Positions 1-9,178 of a stretch of 64,000 bases of DNA are shown in pieces. Origin of the DNA: an uncultured Bacilli bacterium (lineage in GTDB: Bacteria; Bacillota_I; Bacilli_A; RF39; UBA660); the NCBI GenBank assembly GCA_934130545.1, contig CAKOYD010000003.1:48017-112016 (forward strand), read 5' to 3'. Below the pieces are notes generated by a model. The model did no database searches, was not told the DNA's origin, and was given only the letters and a program-made list of their open reading frames with translations. The number at the start of each line of letters is the position of its first letter. The first letter of the stretch is position 1. The translations under genes and the position numbers were made by a program.

Positions 1-2253
1 TTCAAAATGTTCATGCCCTTCGATAACGATTGATGAATCATCTACTTCTGGTTTAACAAAGTGGCCTTTATCTTCATATATATCATCATCTTTTCTACTG
101 TGTATTAAAGTAATTTTTTTGCCACCTCTTTCAATGACAATTTTACTATCATACTGCATAATATCCTCGATATCTTGTTCGGTTAGCTGTTCTCTAGTCC
201 ATTCAGTTCTTTTTTTATCTTTTTCTACAGTTGTTGGTGATAACGTAGCCATATGCTTTCCTAATGCATCCATTCCATCTATAGCATAAATCTCGTGATT
301 TCCATAAATACTTTTAACATTATATTCTCTTAATAGTTCTAGTACTTCATGAGGATTTGGACCAAAACCTATATTATCTCCTAAAGAATAAATTTCAGTT
401 ATTCCCATTCTTCTCATGTCTTCTAAAATAGCTAAAGTTGGTTCATACATTCCATGTAAGTCAGTAATGACGCCAATTTTATTACTTTTTCTTTGACTAA
501 TCAAGCCTTGAATATCAGGTAATTTACCTATATACTGCATATTTTTTTTATTACTAGAACTTAATAATTCTTTAATATTATCAGGTAGTTCTATTTCACT
601 TGGATTCATTATTTTGCCTTCCGGTGGTTGAGTAAATATTAATGGGAGATTATATAACATACTATATTTTATTTCTTCATCAGTTGGTGTCTTATATCCT
701 GGAATAATAATGCCACTTGGCTTTAATCCTTCTCGCAAAACAACAGTTTCCGCATTATTTCCTTTTGGTGCCATGCTAGTTTCTAATATTCCATTTTGGT
801 GATATGTAACTTGTTCCATAAAATCAGCTGAATTCTTTTGGATAATATGGTTTGAGCCGACATTTGTTTCAGAACTTAGTATAAAACTACCTTCCGGTAT
901 ATGATCATAAGCTAATATTATTTTATCGGTTGGTTTTCGGTAATATACTTGATTACGATGACTTATTGGAGATAAACTTATGAATACTTGATTTTCTTTA
1001 GCTTCACCATTAACTAATCTTGACATTGTTTCTTTGTCACTAACTACATGAGCATATAATGCATATTTACATTGCGATAAATCTAATACTCTAATCATTC
1101 CTGAATTAGTAGTCACTACTCTTCCTATACTCTTACCTTTAACTGTACCAAATTTACTTGCAATATCAATATTTGTTAAATTACAATTAGATTCTAGTTC
1201 ATATAATGTTATCATCATTTTTTGATATTTTGATAGCATTTTTCTAATGGTATATAAATAATTTCTATTATTTCGGATTTTTTCAAGCAATTTATTCATA
1301 ACTGCTTTATCATTTATATTACTAGCCAATGTTTCAATAAAACTAGATATAACCAAAATATTTTCAATTAACTCTACCATATGAGGATTATTTCTGTTAT
1401 TAAACTGCAATAATTTAAGTCGTTTAGTATCACCATATGTATCAATTAAATACTGCAAATCGTTTTGTCCCAAAAAGAAGAGTAAACCCAGCAATTCATC
1501 CCTTTTGTCTGGGCTATTTGACTGAAGTTGATTAAGCAAATAATCATCTATTTTCTTTTGAAATATTTCATAGTCTTCGGTCGTTTCTATTGATTGGGAT
1601 TCACCACTAGCATTTAGTGCTTGTTGTATATCTTTATCATTAAGTAAATTACTTGAACTAAATACATTATCTAACGTATCTCTAACTTCAGTTGGTATAT
1701 TATCTGGATAACGTATTATTGTATTTTTGAGTAGATGTGAATATTTTAAATATGTTTCTAAAAAATTAAGAAATGAAACAATACCCATATTTTTATTTTT
1801 TGGTTTAAAGTATAAATTTCTATAATGCTCCCAAACAATAGCAATGGTACTTAATGGTTCTTTTAAATTTAATAAATTAAGGATAGTATCTCCCCAAGTA
1901 TCCCTATAAGCATTAGTATTTACTCCATACGATAAAAATGCATACAAGTTTATTTCACATTTTTCAAATAATTCAAAGATTTCATATGCTCTAGTTAACA
2001 GTTCGGTGCTGCAATTTGAAAAGTCAAATATTTTCTTCATAAGAGTTAAATCTGATAAAGTTATACTTCTTTTATTTTGCTCTTTTTCAAGTATTTCAAC
2101 TGCATACTGTAAAATAATCCTATATTGTTCTTCTTCTCTTAAAGAAGTGTAATAATCTTTATCAATTTTATTATCCACTTCATCAATATACTTTAATTTA
2201 TTCGTATATATTATTTCATTATTTTTCTTTATTTTGAAATATTCTTTATTCAT
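1..2253 (-). CDS. Metallophosphoesterase-domain protein, C-terminus cut by window edge
   Basis: The frame is open from an ATG at 2253, preceded by a GGTGG ribosome site, to the left edge, giving at least 750 residues and no stop in the window. The first 500 or so residues are alpha-helical and unfamiliar. The last 180 contain calcineurin-like phosphoesterase motifs in order: DLHG, GDNIGFGPNP, GNHE, a downstream HSR and GHEH. These are the metal ligands of the YfcE/MJ0936-type phosphoesterase family, so the protein probably hydrolyses a phosphodiester or phosphomonoester; the substrate cannot be inferred. The long N-terminal region is unusual for this family and may be a regulatory or phage-like module. 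It is the last gene of a minus-strand run and ends outside the window. Confidence 0.8.
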   Translation of the reverse strand, partial: MNKEYFKIKKNNEIIYTNKLKYIDEVDNKIDKDYYTSLREEEQYRIILQYAVEILEKEQNKRSITLSDLTLMKKIFDFSNCSTELLTRAYEIFELFEKCEINLYAFLSYGVNTNAYRDTWGDTILNLLNLKEPLSTIAIVWEHYRNLYFKPKNKNMGIVSFLNFLETYLKYSHLLKNTIIRYPDNIPTEVRDTLDNVFSSSNLLNDKDIQQALNASGESQSIETTEDYEIFQKKIDDYLLNQLQSNSPDKRDELLGLLFFLGQNDLQYLIDTYGDTKRLKLLQFNNRNNPHMVELIENILVISSFIETLASNINDKAVMNKLLEKIRNNRNYLYTIRKMLSKYQKMMITLYELESNCNLTNIDIASKFGTVKGKSIGRVVTTNSGMIRVLDLSQCKYALYAHVVSDKETMSRLVNGEAKENQVFISLSPISHRNQVYYRKPTDKIILAYDHIPEGSFILSSETNVGSNHIIQKNSADFMEQVTYHQNGILETSMAPKGNNAETVVLREGLKPSGIIIPGYKTPTDEEIKYSMLYNLPLIFTQPPEGKIMNPSEIELPDNIKELLSSSNKKNMQYIGKLPDIQGLISQRKSNKIGVITDLHGMYEPTLAILEDMRRMGITEIYSLGDNIGFGPNPHEVLELLREYNVKSIYGNHEIYAIDGMDALGKHMATLSPTTVEKDKKRTEWTREQLTEQDIEDIMQYDSKIVIERGGKKITLIHSRKDDDIYEDKGHFVKPEVDDSSIVIEGHEHFE

Positions 2254-2316
2254 CTTACCACCGTAATTATAGTATCATAAATTATAAGTAAAGTAAAGTT
2301 AGCAAGTGATTCCGCA

Positions 2317-2343
2317 AAAAAAATAATACCTAATTGTTAGGTA
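2317..2343 (-). terminator. Rho-independent terminator of mtaB
   Basis: Read on the minus strand, the arms TACCTAA and TTAGGTA enclose a CAAT loop and are followed by a run of T residues. The hairpin lies directly after the mtaB stop codon. Confidence 0.8.
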
Positions 2344-3609
2344 CTATTTAACTATCTTACCATATACTTTATCATTATCTACTTTAGTAATCATTACATT
2401 AACTATTTCATTATTTTGAACATCATCATTAACTACTACTGATATATAATTAGAAGTTAAGACGAATTTTTCATCTCTTCTAGCTTCTACTAAGCCGTCA
2501 AATACTCTACCAATAAATTTATTATAATAAGTATTTTCTAGTTCATTGGATAGATTAATAACTTCTCTTACTCTTTTCTTCTTAATTGATTCTTCGACTT
2601 GATTACTCATAGTACTAGCGGGTGTCCCATTTCTTCTAGAATAAGGAAAAGTATGAATCTTAGTAAAACCTATTTCTTTTAAGGTATCCATTGTCTCTTG
2701 AAACTCTTCTTCGCCTTCACCAGGGAATCCTACTATTAAGTCAGTAGTTAGAGATATATCTTTAATCTTTTTTAATTCATTTATTTTATTAATAAATTCT
2801 TCTTTATTATATCTTCTATTCATACTTTTTAGAATCTTATCACTACCTGATTGAATAGGGACATGTAAGTGTTTTGCAATTTTATCATTAGTACTAATAA
2901 GTTCGATAATATGAGGTGTTAACTCATTTATTTCAATAGAAGATAATCTAATACGATATAGGCCTTCTATTTTAACTAATTCATCTAGTAAGGTTTCTAA
3001 GTTAGTATTAATGTCAATACCATATCTTCCGGTATGAATACCAGTTAAGACTATTTCTTTATAACCATTTTTAACTAGTAAGGAAACTTCTTCAATTACT
3101 TTATCCATCTTTTTACTTCTTAAGCCCCCTCTAGTATAAGGGATAATACAATAACTGCAATAAGCATTGCAACCATCTTGAATCTTAACGAAGGCTCTTG
3201 TGTGATTTTCAAAGTTAGTAATAGTCATATCTTCAAATTCTTGATTAGATAAATCATATACTCTTTTTATTTGTTTATGATTAGTTAAATATTCAGATAT
3301 AATATCTAAGATATGTGATTTATCTTTATTACCAATAACTATATCAGTATCTACTTCTCCACTTCTTATTTGACTATAACAACCCATAACAACAATAATA
3401 GCATCTTTATTTTTTCTTTTAGCTTGATTAATTATCTTTCTACTCTTTTTATCACTTTCATTTGTAACACTACAAGTGTTAATTATATAAATATCGGCAA
3501 CATCATCAAAATCAACTATTTGATAATCATGATTTTTTAACAAATTAATTACATATTCACTTTCATAAATATTTACTTTACATCCTAAACTATATACTGC
3601 TACTCTCAT
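2344..3609 (-). CDS. mtaB: tRNA N6-threonylcarbamoyladenosine methylthiotransferase
   Basis: This radical-SAM enzyme of the MiaB/MtaB family adds a methylthio group to t6A37 of tRNAs reading ANN codons. The N-terminal UPF0004 domain carries the second-cluster cysteines C10, C46 and C77, and the radical-SAM cysteines are C147, C151 and C154 (CNAYCSYC). A TRAM-like C-terminal tail is present. The opening LGCKVN favours MtaB (YqeV) over MiaB. The length of 421 residues is normal. It follows the PDZ/Lon protease gene by one base, so the two are probably co-transcribed. Confidence 0.93.
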   Translation of the reverse strand: MRVAVYSLGCKVNIYESEYVINLLKNHDYQIVDFDDVADIYIINTCSVTNESDKKSRKIINQAKRKNKDAIIVVMGCYSQIRSGEVDTDIVIGNKDKSHILDIISEYLTNHKQIKRVYDLSNQEFEDMTITNFENHTRAFVKIQDGCNAYCSYCIIPYTRGGLRSKKMDKVIEEVSLLVKNGYKEIVLTGIHTGRYGIDINTNLETLLDELVKIEGLYRIRLSSIEINELTPHIIELISTNDKIAKHLHVPIQSGSDKILKSMNRRYNKEEFINKINELKKIKDISLTTDLIVGFPGEGEEEFQETMDTLKEIGFTKIHTFPYSRRNGTPASTMSNQVEESIKKKRVREVINLSNELENTYYNKFIGRVFDGLVEARRDEKFVLTSNYISVVVNDDVQNNEIVNVMITKVDNDKVYGKIVK

Positions 3610-3610
3610 A

Positions 3611-4594
3611 CTACTTACTTAAATTATTTAAATAATTTAATGCCTCCTCAAATGTATTTACTTTAATAATATCTATATCATAATTATGCTCTTTTTTAAC
3701 TTCCATGGCTTCTTCATAGTTAGCGGTTGGAACAAATACTAAATCCATTTTATTTTTAACAGCGCCCATTATTTTATATTTAACGCCACCTATTTCTCCA
3801 ACATTACCTTCAATATCAATTGTTCCAGTACCGGCTACTTTTAAGCCGTGAGTAATGTCTTCGCTAGTAATAGCATTATAAATGCTAAGGGCTAACATAA
3901 GGCCACCTGATGAACCACTTTCACTAGTTTTAAACTTAATATTAATTTCAGGATCTAGTTTATATTCATAATCAGTTTGAACAATAATGCCTAATTTCTT
4001 TTCATCATCTAATTTAACTTTAAAACTATGTTCTTTATTATCACGCATAACGCTAATAGTAATTGTTTGGTTAGCTTCTTTTTTATCTAATTCATTCTTT
4101 ATATCAATAAGATTACTCACTTTAACATCATCAATACTAATAATATTATCGCCTATTTTTAAATCATTATCATTATAGTTAGCTAATATAACGTTATTAT
4201 ATCCAGTAATATTCACTGTTTTATTAGCGTATCTATAAGCAAGTATAGTGGCATTATCAATAGAGTTTTCTAACATTACTCTATTTCTTATATAAATATC
4301 TTGAGCACTTTCATTAGATATTTGTCTTTCTTCTTGCTTTTCAATATCAAAACTTGGTAAAACTAAGCCCATTAAATATGTCATAACATTACCGCGATAC
4401 TCTGTTACATATAGTAAGTTAAGACTACCTTTACTAACGTACCCACCATCTATATCAATACGATTAGTAATATCAATTGTGCCACCTGGGGCTTCAATAT
4501 AGTATGGTAGTGGATAATTAGCAATTATTCCTACTATTACTAGTATCAATATATATTTAATATTATTTTTAAAAAACTCTTTAATCTTATTCAT
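3611..4594 (-). CDS. sepM: PDZ and Lon-type (S16) membrane protease, SepM/YlbL family
   Basis: An N-terminal membrane anchor (residues 13-30) is followed by a PDZ domain around 135-205 and a Lon-like S16 protease domain. The catalytic serine is probably S229 within SGSSGG, with the dyad lysine K274 in GGVKYK. Homologues act outside the membrane and process small secreted peptides, for example competence peptide processing by SepM; the substrate here is unknown. The length of 327 residues is typical. It is upstream of and nearly touches mtaB, and is divergent from ylbJ. Confidence 0.88.
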   Translation of the reverse strand: MNKIKEFFKNNIKYILILVIVGIIANYPLPYYIEAPGGTIDITNRIDIDGGYVSKGSLNLLYVTEYRGNVMTYLMGLVLPSFDIEKQEERQISNESAQDIYIRNRVMLENSIDNATILAYRYANKTVNITGYNNVILANYNDNDLKIGDNIISIDDVKVSNLIDIKNELDKKEANQTITISVMRDNKEHSFKVKLDDEKKLGIIVQTDYEYKLDPEINIKFKTSESGSSGGLMLALSIYNAITSEDITHGLKVAGTGTIDIEGNVGEIGGVKYKIMGAVKNKMDLVFVPTANYEEAMEVKKEHNYDIDIIKVNTFEEALNYLNNLSK

Positions 4595-4641
4595 AGTATC
4601 TCTCCTATTATAATTAAACTTATTAAATCATATACTTAATT

Positions 4642-5577
4642 ATGAAAAACAAATATAAAAATTTATTAATTATTATTATATTATTATTTATATTTTTTGA
4701 AATTTTATTTAATAAACTAATAATTATAAATACTGTTATGGAATCATTAAATATTTGGGTAAAGGCAATTATTCCTTCTTTATTCCCTTTCTTTGTTATT
4801 TCTGATTTATTAATTACTTATAATTTTATAGATTATATTCCTAATAAAATAAAAAAATATATTTGTAGATTATTAAATATTTCCGATAGTGCTTTGTCAA
4901 TTCTTATACTTAGTATGGTATCAGGTTTTCCTTCTAATGGAAGAAATACGCATAATTTATATAATAAGGGTAAGATAAGTAAAGAAGAAGCAAGTTATAT
5001 TTTAATGTATACTCATTTTTCAAGTCCGGTATTTATTTTAACTACTTGTTCATTAATATATTTAAGAAGTGAAAAACTAGGTATTATTCTATTACTTAGT
5101 CATTATTTATCTAATATTATTATTGGTATTTTATTTAGAAATATTAATAATCCATCACTTGATAATTCTACCATAAAGGAACATAAAAGTCAAAATTTTA
5201 CAATTAATTTAATTAAATCTATAAGGTCTTCTATTGATAGTTTATTACTTATATTAGGTATTCTTACTGTGTTCTTAATTATATCATCTTTAATTATAAA
5301 TATTATTCATTCTAACTTATATACGAGTGCTATTATAAGAAGTATTTTAGAGATGACATTAGGCCTTAAATATATAGCTAGTTTAAATATATCAATGATG
5401 CATAAAGTAATATTATTTTCTGCTATTCTATCTTTTGGAGGATTATCTGTACATATGCAAGTAATGGCTCAGATAATAGAAGATAAGATATCTTGTAAGT
5501 ATTATCTAATAGGAAGAGTTTTTCAAGTACTATTTTCAATTATTTTAAGTTTTATATTTTATAAGATATTTATATAA
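4642..5577 (+). CDS. ylbJ: YlbJ-like sporulation integral membrane protein
   Basis: This is a polytopic membrane protein of 311 residues with about eight hydrophobic segments. The central GFPSNGRNTHNLY segment and the later GGLSVHMQV stretch match the YlbJ/nucleoside-recognition (Gate) family. YlbJ is a sigma-E-dependent protein needed for spore cortex formation in Bacillus subtilis. It is one of the few plus-strand genes here and is divergent from the protease gene, with a 47-bp intergenic region. It ends at a shared bidirectional terminator. The family is secure; a role in sporulation is inferred from the other spore genes in the window. Confidence 0.8.
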   Translation: MKNKYKNLLIIIILLFIFFEILFNKLIIINTVMESLNIWVKAIIPSLFPFFVISDLLITYNFIDYIPNKIKKYICRLLNISDSALSILILSMVSGFPSNGRNTHNLYNKGKISKEEASYILMYTHFSSPVFILTTCSLIYLRSEKLGIILLLSHYLSNIIIGILFRNINNPSLDNSTIKEHKSQNFTINLIKSIRSSIDSLLLILGILTVFLIISSLIINIIHSNLYTSAIIRSILEMTLGLKYIASLNISMMHKVILFSAILSFGGLSVHMQVMAQIIEDKISCKYYLIGRVFQVLFSIILSFIFYKIFI

Positions 5578-5580
5578 AAG

Positions 5581-5610
5581 AAAAAAACTTATCACAGGGA
5601 TAAGTCTTTT
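5581..5610. terminator. Bidirectional terminator between ylbJ and the WXG100 cassette
   Basis: Arms 5587-5593 (ACTTATC) and 5599-5605 (GATAAGT) enclose a five-base loop. The minus strand exits into seven T residues, and the plus strand into a weaker CTTTTAGTTT. It serves convergent genes and overlaps the stop codon of the WXG100 gene. Confidence 0.8.
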
Positions 5611-5914
5611 AGTTTAAACTTTCAGTATCTCTTAAAATAGATTGTTCAGTTGCTTTAACATCTTGGTTAGCAGAACTTATACTGTTAGCAAATTGTTCAA
5701 CTAAAGATGTGTATGAATCAAACTTGCTTTTTAATTGATCATACTCGCTTCTAAATTGTTGACTAGCTTGACCTTCAAACATACCACTTGAAAAAATATT
5801 ATTCATTGTAGCATTGAAATCATCAAAAATGTTTTTCATATTAGAAGAATAATTTCTAATACTTGCAGCGTCAGCTTCAACTCTTTCATAAGTTATAGTT
5901 GTATTATTATTCAT
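5609..5914 (-). CDS. WXG100-like (ESAT-6/EsxA family) protein
   Basis: This is a 101-residue helix-turn-helix protein of the size and composition of WXG100 substrates of type VII secretion. The central turn reads MFEG, so the invariant tryptophan of WxG is phenylalanine (F46-x-G48); the flanking amphipathic helices are typical. There is no signal peptide. It is the last gene of a five-gene minus-strand cassette, 11 bp after a second helical protein of the same size. Such pairs usually form heterodimers that are exported with LXG effectors. No EssC or EccC ATPase lies in the window. Confidence 0.75.
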   Translation of the reverse strand: MNNNTTITYERVEADAASIRNYSSNMKNIFDDFNATMNNIFSSGMFEGQASQQFRSEYDQLKSKFDSYTSLVEQFANSISSANQDVKATEQSILRDTESLN

Positions 5915-5925
5915 ATTATCCCTCC

Positions 5926-6222
5926 TTATTGAAAACGTGTTCTTGATATAATATCATCTTGTGTTGTTTCTATCTTACCAGATGATGTGATACAAAATTG
6001 ACCATAACGACTAATAGTATTACACATACGTGTAAGGTCATCACTGTAGCTATAAATTTGATTAGCAATAGCCATAGCTTCTGGTGAAATATAATCACTA
6101 TGTATCATTTCATCTACTGTTTTAAAAATATTATCGCTATTATTCTTAAAAGATTCTGCATTTTCTAATAATTTTTTACCACTAGCAGTTAAAGCAACTG
6201 GTGAAATACTAAATGCTCCCAT
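5926..6222 (-). CDS. WXG100-like partner protein
   Basis: This small helical protein of 98 residues has a midpoint turn (SDYISPEA, about residue 61) that replaces WxG. It lies immediately upstream of the clearer WXG100 protein and downstream of a coiled-coil protein. Size, helical pattern and position suggest a chaperone or partner (Lap-like) of the type VII cassette rather than a canonical EsxA. The assignment rests mainly on context, and sequence identity to known families is low. Confidence 0.55.
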   Translation of the reverse strand: MGAFSISPVALTASGKKLLENAESFKNNSDNIFKTVDEMIHSDYISPEAMAIANQIYSYSDDLTRMCNTISRYGQFCITSSGKIETTQDDIISRTRFQ

Positions 6223-6312
6223 AATGTCTCCTTTCCAACATAATAATGTTCATATGTTATATGTTAAGTATATCATTAATTTATCTTCAAGTAAATAATT
6301 TTACACGTATAT

Positions 6313-6669
6313 TTACACTATCTCAGAATCATCTTGCTTTTTTATTTCTTTAGTTTTTTCTTCATTTAATTCGCTTAATGTTTTCTTTAGTGTATCAACA
6401 TTCTTTTCTATTATATCTAATGAGTCAACAAGTTTTTTTCTATTAGTATCTTGAATATCGTTATATATAGCACTGTTTTTTTCACTCTTAATAGACTTAA
6501 ATAGTAAATCAATACAGTCATTAATATAAAAATCAATTGAAATTAATGATTCTTGTAAATTGGTTAACTCTTTTATTTTTTTCTTATTGTTATATATCTT
6601 ATCATCTAAATCGTATATTTTTTTTCTTTTATCATAGTCAAAATTATCTGCTTTTTTATTATTTACCAT
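6313..6669 (-). CDS. Small coiled-coil protein of the type VII-like cassette
   Basis: The 118 residues are rich in K, E, D and N with heptad-like hydrophobics and no cysteine or membrane segment. Size, charge and position are those of DUF5082/YwqH-like proteins encoded next to LXG toxins in Firmicutes, which act as targeting partners. I see no residue-level signature, so this is a context call. It lies 11 bp after the hydrolase gene. Confidence 0.5.
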   Translation of the reverse strand: MVNNKKADNFDYDKRKKIYDLDDKIYNNKKKIKELTNLQESLISIDFYINDCIDLLFKSIKSEKNSAIYNDIQDTNRKKLVDSLDIIEKNVDTLKKTLSELNEEKTKEIKKQDDSEIV

Positions 6670-6680
6670 ATATATACCTC

Positions 6681-8504
6681 TTATACTCTAATTATTTCTT
6701 TTAAATCATTATATTTATTTTTAAATTCACTAACACTTAAATTATTAAATGTACTATCATTAAATATTACTTTAACATATCTATCTTTCATCATAATATT
6801 TTCTATACCACTATTACCATACATACTCTTCAAATTAAATAACGCATTAGCAGCATTCTCACTATTTCCGAAATCATAATAATATTCAATACCTGTAATA
6901 GTCTCTCCATCTCGATGTAATATTACTTTAAACTCATTATTATAATCAAACACTACTTTATCATTAGTAGAATATAATTCATTATACTCTGGAAACTCTT
7001 CTTTCCAATTAGTAATGGTATTAGTTTCTTCTCTAGGACTATCTTTTACTGGATTCCATTTCTTTTTCTTTTCAGGATTATCAGTTTTTGGTATTTCCTT
7101 ACTTTTTTCACTCTCCTGACCATTATCATCCTTTTCAATAGCAGGTTGATCATCCATGACATTTTTAGTAATTAAATCCTTATTATTACCATCAATATCA
7201 TCATCCTTAATAGATTTATCCGTTTCTACCACTTTATCTATCAAGTCTACTCCAGCGCCAGTTCCCGCTAATTTTGAAACTAAAGTAGTGTCATCTTCAT
7301 CATTAACTGTCTCTGCCTCACGAGCAATTTCTTTTTCTCCTTCATCTAGGGCAATACCACCTTCTTCCATTTGCTTCAAAGTAGCAACTAAACCACACAA
7401 TAATGTTGAAGCTGCCATACAATAACTACTAACTATTTCAGGTATTTGTGTTGGAACTTTAGTAGTACTAGAACCGGCAGTTAAAGATACTTCACTACTT
7501 ACAATTGTTGTATTTTTAACTGTTGATAATACATTATTAACATTGGATATTAAAATTCCTAAATCAGACTTTATATCAATATTACTAACGTTAATAGCAT
7601 TATTGCTTAATGCCTCTTTTAAATATCTTAAGTTACCTTTATATATTCTTTCGGTTAAAGGGCCAACATCTATGCCAAGGTAACTATATAATTTATCTAA
7701 GGTATTGATATTTTCAACGCCTATTTTTTCCCATGAACCTGTTTCTAAATTCCTTGATTCATATAAGTATCCTGCATGAGCCCAACTATTATAATTATGG
7801 GCTGCATCAGTAAAACTGGCATCTGTAAGATCAACATTAGTGTTATCATTTAAAAAGTCAATAAAGCCATCTTTAAAGAAAGCTTCTTCTGCTCCCCAGT
7901 GACCTACTCTGCCTGGTTCTAATACATTTAATACATTGCAACCATTATCAGTAAGTAAATCTAAGATGCTACTATATGTCGTACCTAAAGAATGATAATG
8001 TCTCTCCTCACCATACCTACCGGTATAAGATATAAAAGCAGTTTGATTATCTTTATATAAATCATAGTTGTAATTGTAGCGTGTTTCTCCTTTTTGAGGG
8101 TAAGTTTCTACTAAATATACATTGGCTGGGTCGCTACTTGGATGTTTTTCTAAGTATGTATCTAGGACGCCAAAAGTGGAATAATAACCACTACTATATC
8201 CAGATACTACTAGTTTGTTCTGATTAATATTTTTTTCACTTATAAAGTTGTCATATGAATTAACGACATCATTAAAATATTCTTCAGTAGTTCTATTACT
8301 GGCATTAGGCATCATAATTATTGATTTTGTATTGTTATATGCATTATTTAAATAGTTCATTGCGTCATTAGTATCGCCAATTGTATTTCCACCACCATGC
8401 ATATATAAAGCTACTTGGGTATCTGCAGGAATATTATTAGGATCAATTCCTTCTGGATAATATATTCTATATTGAACGCCATCTATAAATGTATCTTGAA
8501 ACAT
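6681..8504 (-). CDS. Alpha/beta-hydrolase protein of a type VII-like cassette, putative effector
   Basis: Residues 1-220 form an alpha/beta-hydrolase: an oxyanion HGGG at 36-39, a nucleophile elbow GYSSG with S104, and a likely catalytic H202 in VGHWG. Residues 225-400 are helical, with a hydrophobic stretch near 365-385. A low-complexity acidic/lysine linker (about 400-490) precedes a C-terminal beta-rich domain of about 110 residues that I do not recognise. There is no signal peptide. It sits between an LXG-like protein and WXG100-like proteins, so it may be an esterase or lipase exported by type VII secretion. No immunity gene is evident, so a housekeeping or host-directed enzyme is equally possible. 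Confidence 0.65.
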   Translation of the reverse strand: MFQDTFIDGVQYRIYYPEGIDPNNIPADTQVALYMHGGGNTIGDTNDAMNYLNNAYNNTKSIIMMPNASNRTTEEYFNDVVNSYDNFISEKNINQNKLVVSGYSSGYYSTFGVLDTYLEKHPSSDPANVYLVETYPQKGETRYNYNYDLYKDNQTAFISYTGRYGEERHYHSLGTTYSSILDLLTDNGCNVLNVLEPGRVGHWGAEEAFFKDGFIDFLNDNTNVDLTDASFTDAAHNYNSWAHAGYLYESRNLETGSWEKIGVENINTLDKLYSYLGIDVGPLTERIYKGNLRYLKEALSNNAINVSNIDIKSDLGILISNVNNVLSTVKNTTIVSSEVSLTAGSSTTKVPTQIPEIVSSYCMAASTLLCGLVATLKQMEEGGIALDEGEKEIAREAETVNDEDDTTLVSKLAGTGAGVDLIDKVVETDKSIKDDDIDGNNKDLITKNVMDDQPAIEKDDNGQESEKSKEIPKTDNPEKKKKWNPVKDSPREETNTITNWKEEFPEYNELYSTNDKVVFDYNNEFKVILHRDGETITGIEYYYDFGNSENAANALFNLKSMYGNSGIENIMMKDRYVKVIFNDSTFNNLSVSEFKNKYNDLKEIIRV

Positions 8505-8516
8505 AATAATCGCTTC

Positions 8517-9086
8517 CTATACTATAGTACTAGCTACACTTGTACTAAAGTTCTCCAGCGTTGAACTTGTCTCTGCTAAAGAAGCCCATGCAGCTTCATC
8601 GGCTGCAGCTAATCCTTCTAATTTTTGTTTTTTCTTTTCTAATTCTTGTAATGTATTGGAATAACTACTAATTGTGTTATTAATATTTTTCTTTTCATCT
8701 TCAGTCAATCCAATTTCATTTAGTTGATTTTTTGAGTTAGTTATAACGTTATTGGTCAAATTAATATCATGATTTATATCTGGTAATAGACTATCATCAA
8801 GTTCAGGTTCATCACCTATGTAGTTTCTCATATTACTTAATGCAGTAGCAATAGCGTCTCGTGTGCTTATTGCGATAGAATGTCTTTTTTCCATTAAATC
8901 TCGATAGCTTTCCAATCGTGCTTTAAAAGCATCATAGACAGTGCCTTTTAGTTTCGTTCCAGTTTCTAATTCACTTATAAAATTATCTAATGCAGTACAT
9001 AGTTCTCTGGCTTCAACAGAATCTGTAGCAAGTACACGCCAAGCACTAGAAAGCATATCATTTATTTCACTTTTAATAACTTTCAT
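8517..9086 (-). CDS. LXG-like N-terminal domain protein
   Basis: This 189-residue helical protein contains LKGTVYDAFK at about 46-55, resembling the L-x-G motif of LXG toxins, followed by a long coiled coil. The frame extends to a GTG at 9098, but AGGTG lies seven bases before the ATG at 9086, so that start is preferred. Normally the LXG domain is the N-terminus of a large toxin; here it ends after about 190 residues and the catalytic protein is a separate gene 12 bp downstream. It is first in the cassette 9086-5609. Confidence 0.6.
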   Translation of the reverse strand: MKVIKSEINDMLSSAWRVLATDSVEARELCTALDNFISELETGTKLKGTVYDAFKARLESYRDLMEKRHSIAISTRDAIATALSNMRNYIGDEPELDDSLLPDINHDINLTNNVITNSKNQLNEIGLTEDEKKNINNTISSYSNTLQELEKKKQKLEGLAAADEAAWASLAETSSTLENFSTSVASTIV

Positions 9087-9178
9087 CTCACACCTCACAA
9101 TAACATTTTTTTACATACTATAATAAGTATACCTTAGTTTATAAAATATATAAAGTTAAATTGACATAAAATTGACAA

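Noticed and set aside
7156..7425. Plus-strand ORF inside the hydrolase gene, and similar antisense frames elsewhere
   Set aside because: They are shadows of well-supported genes, lack ribosome sites and have no domain features.
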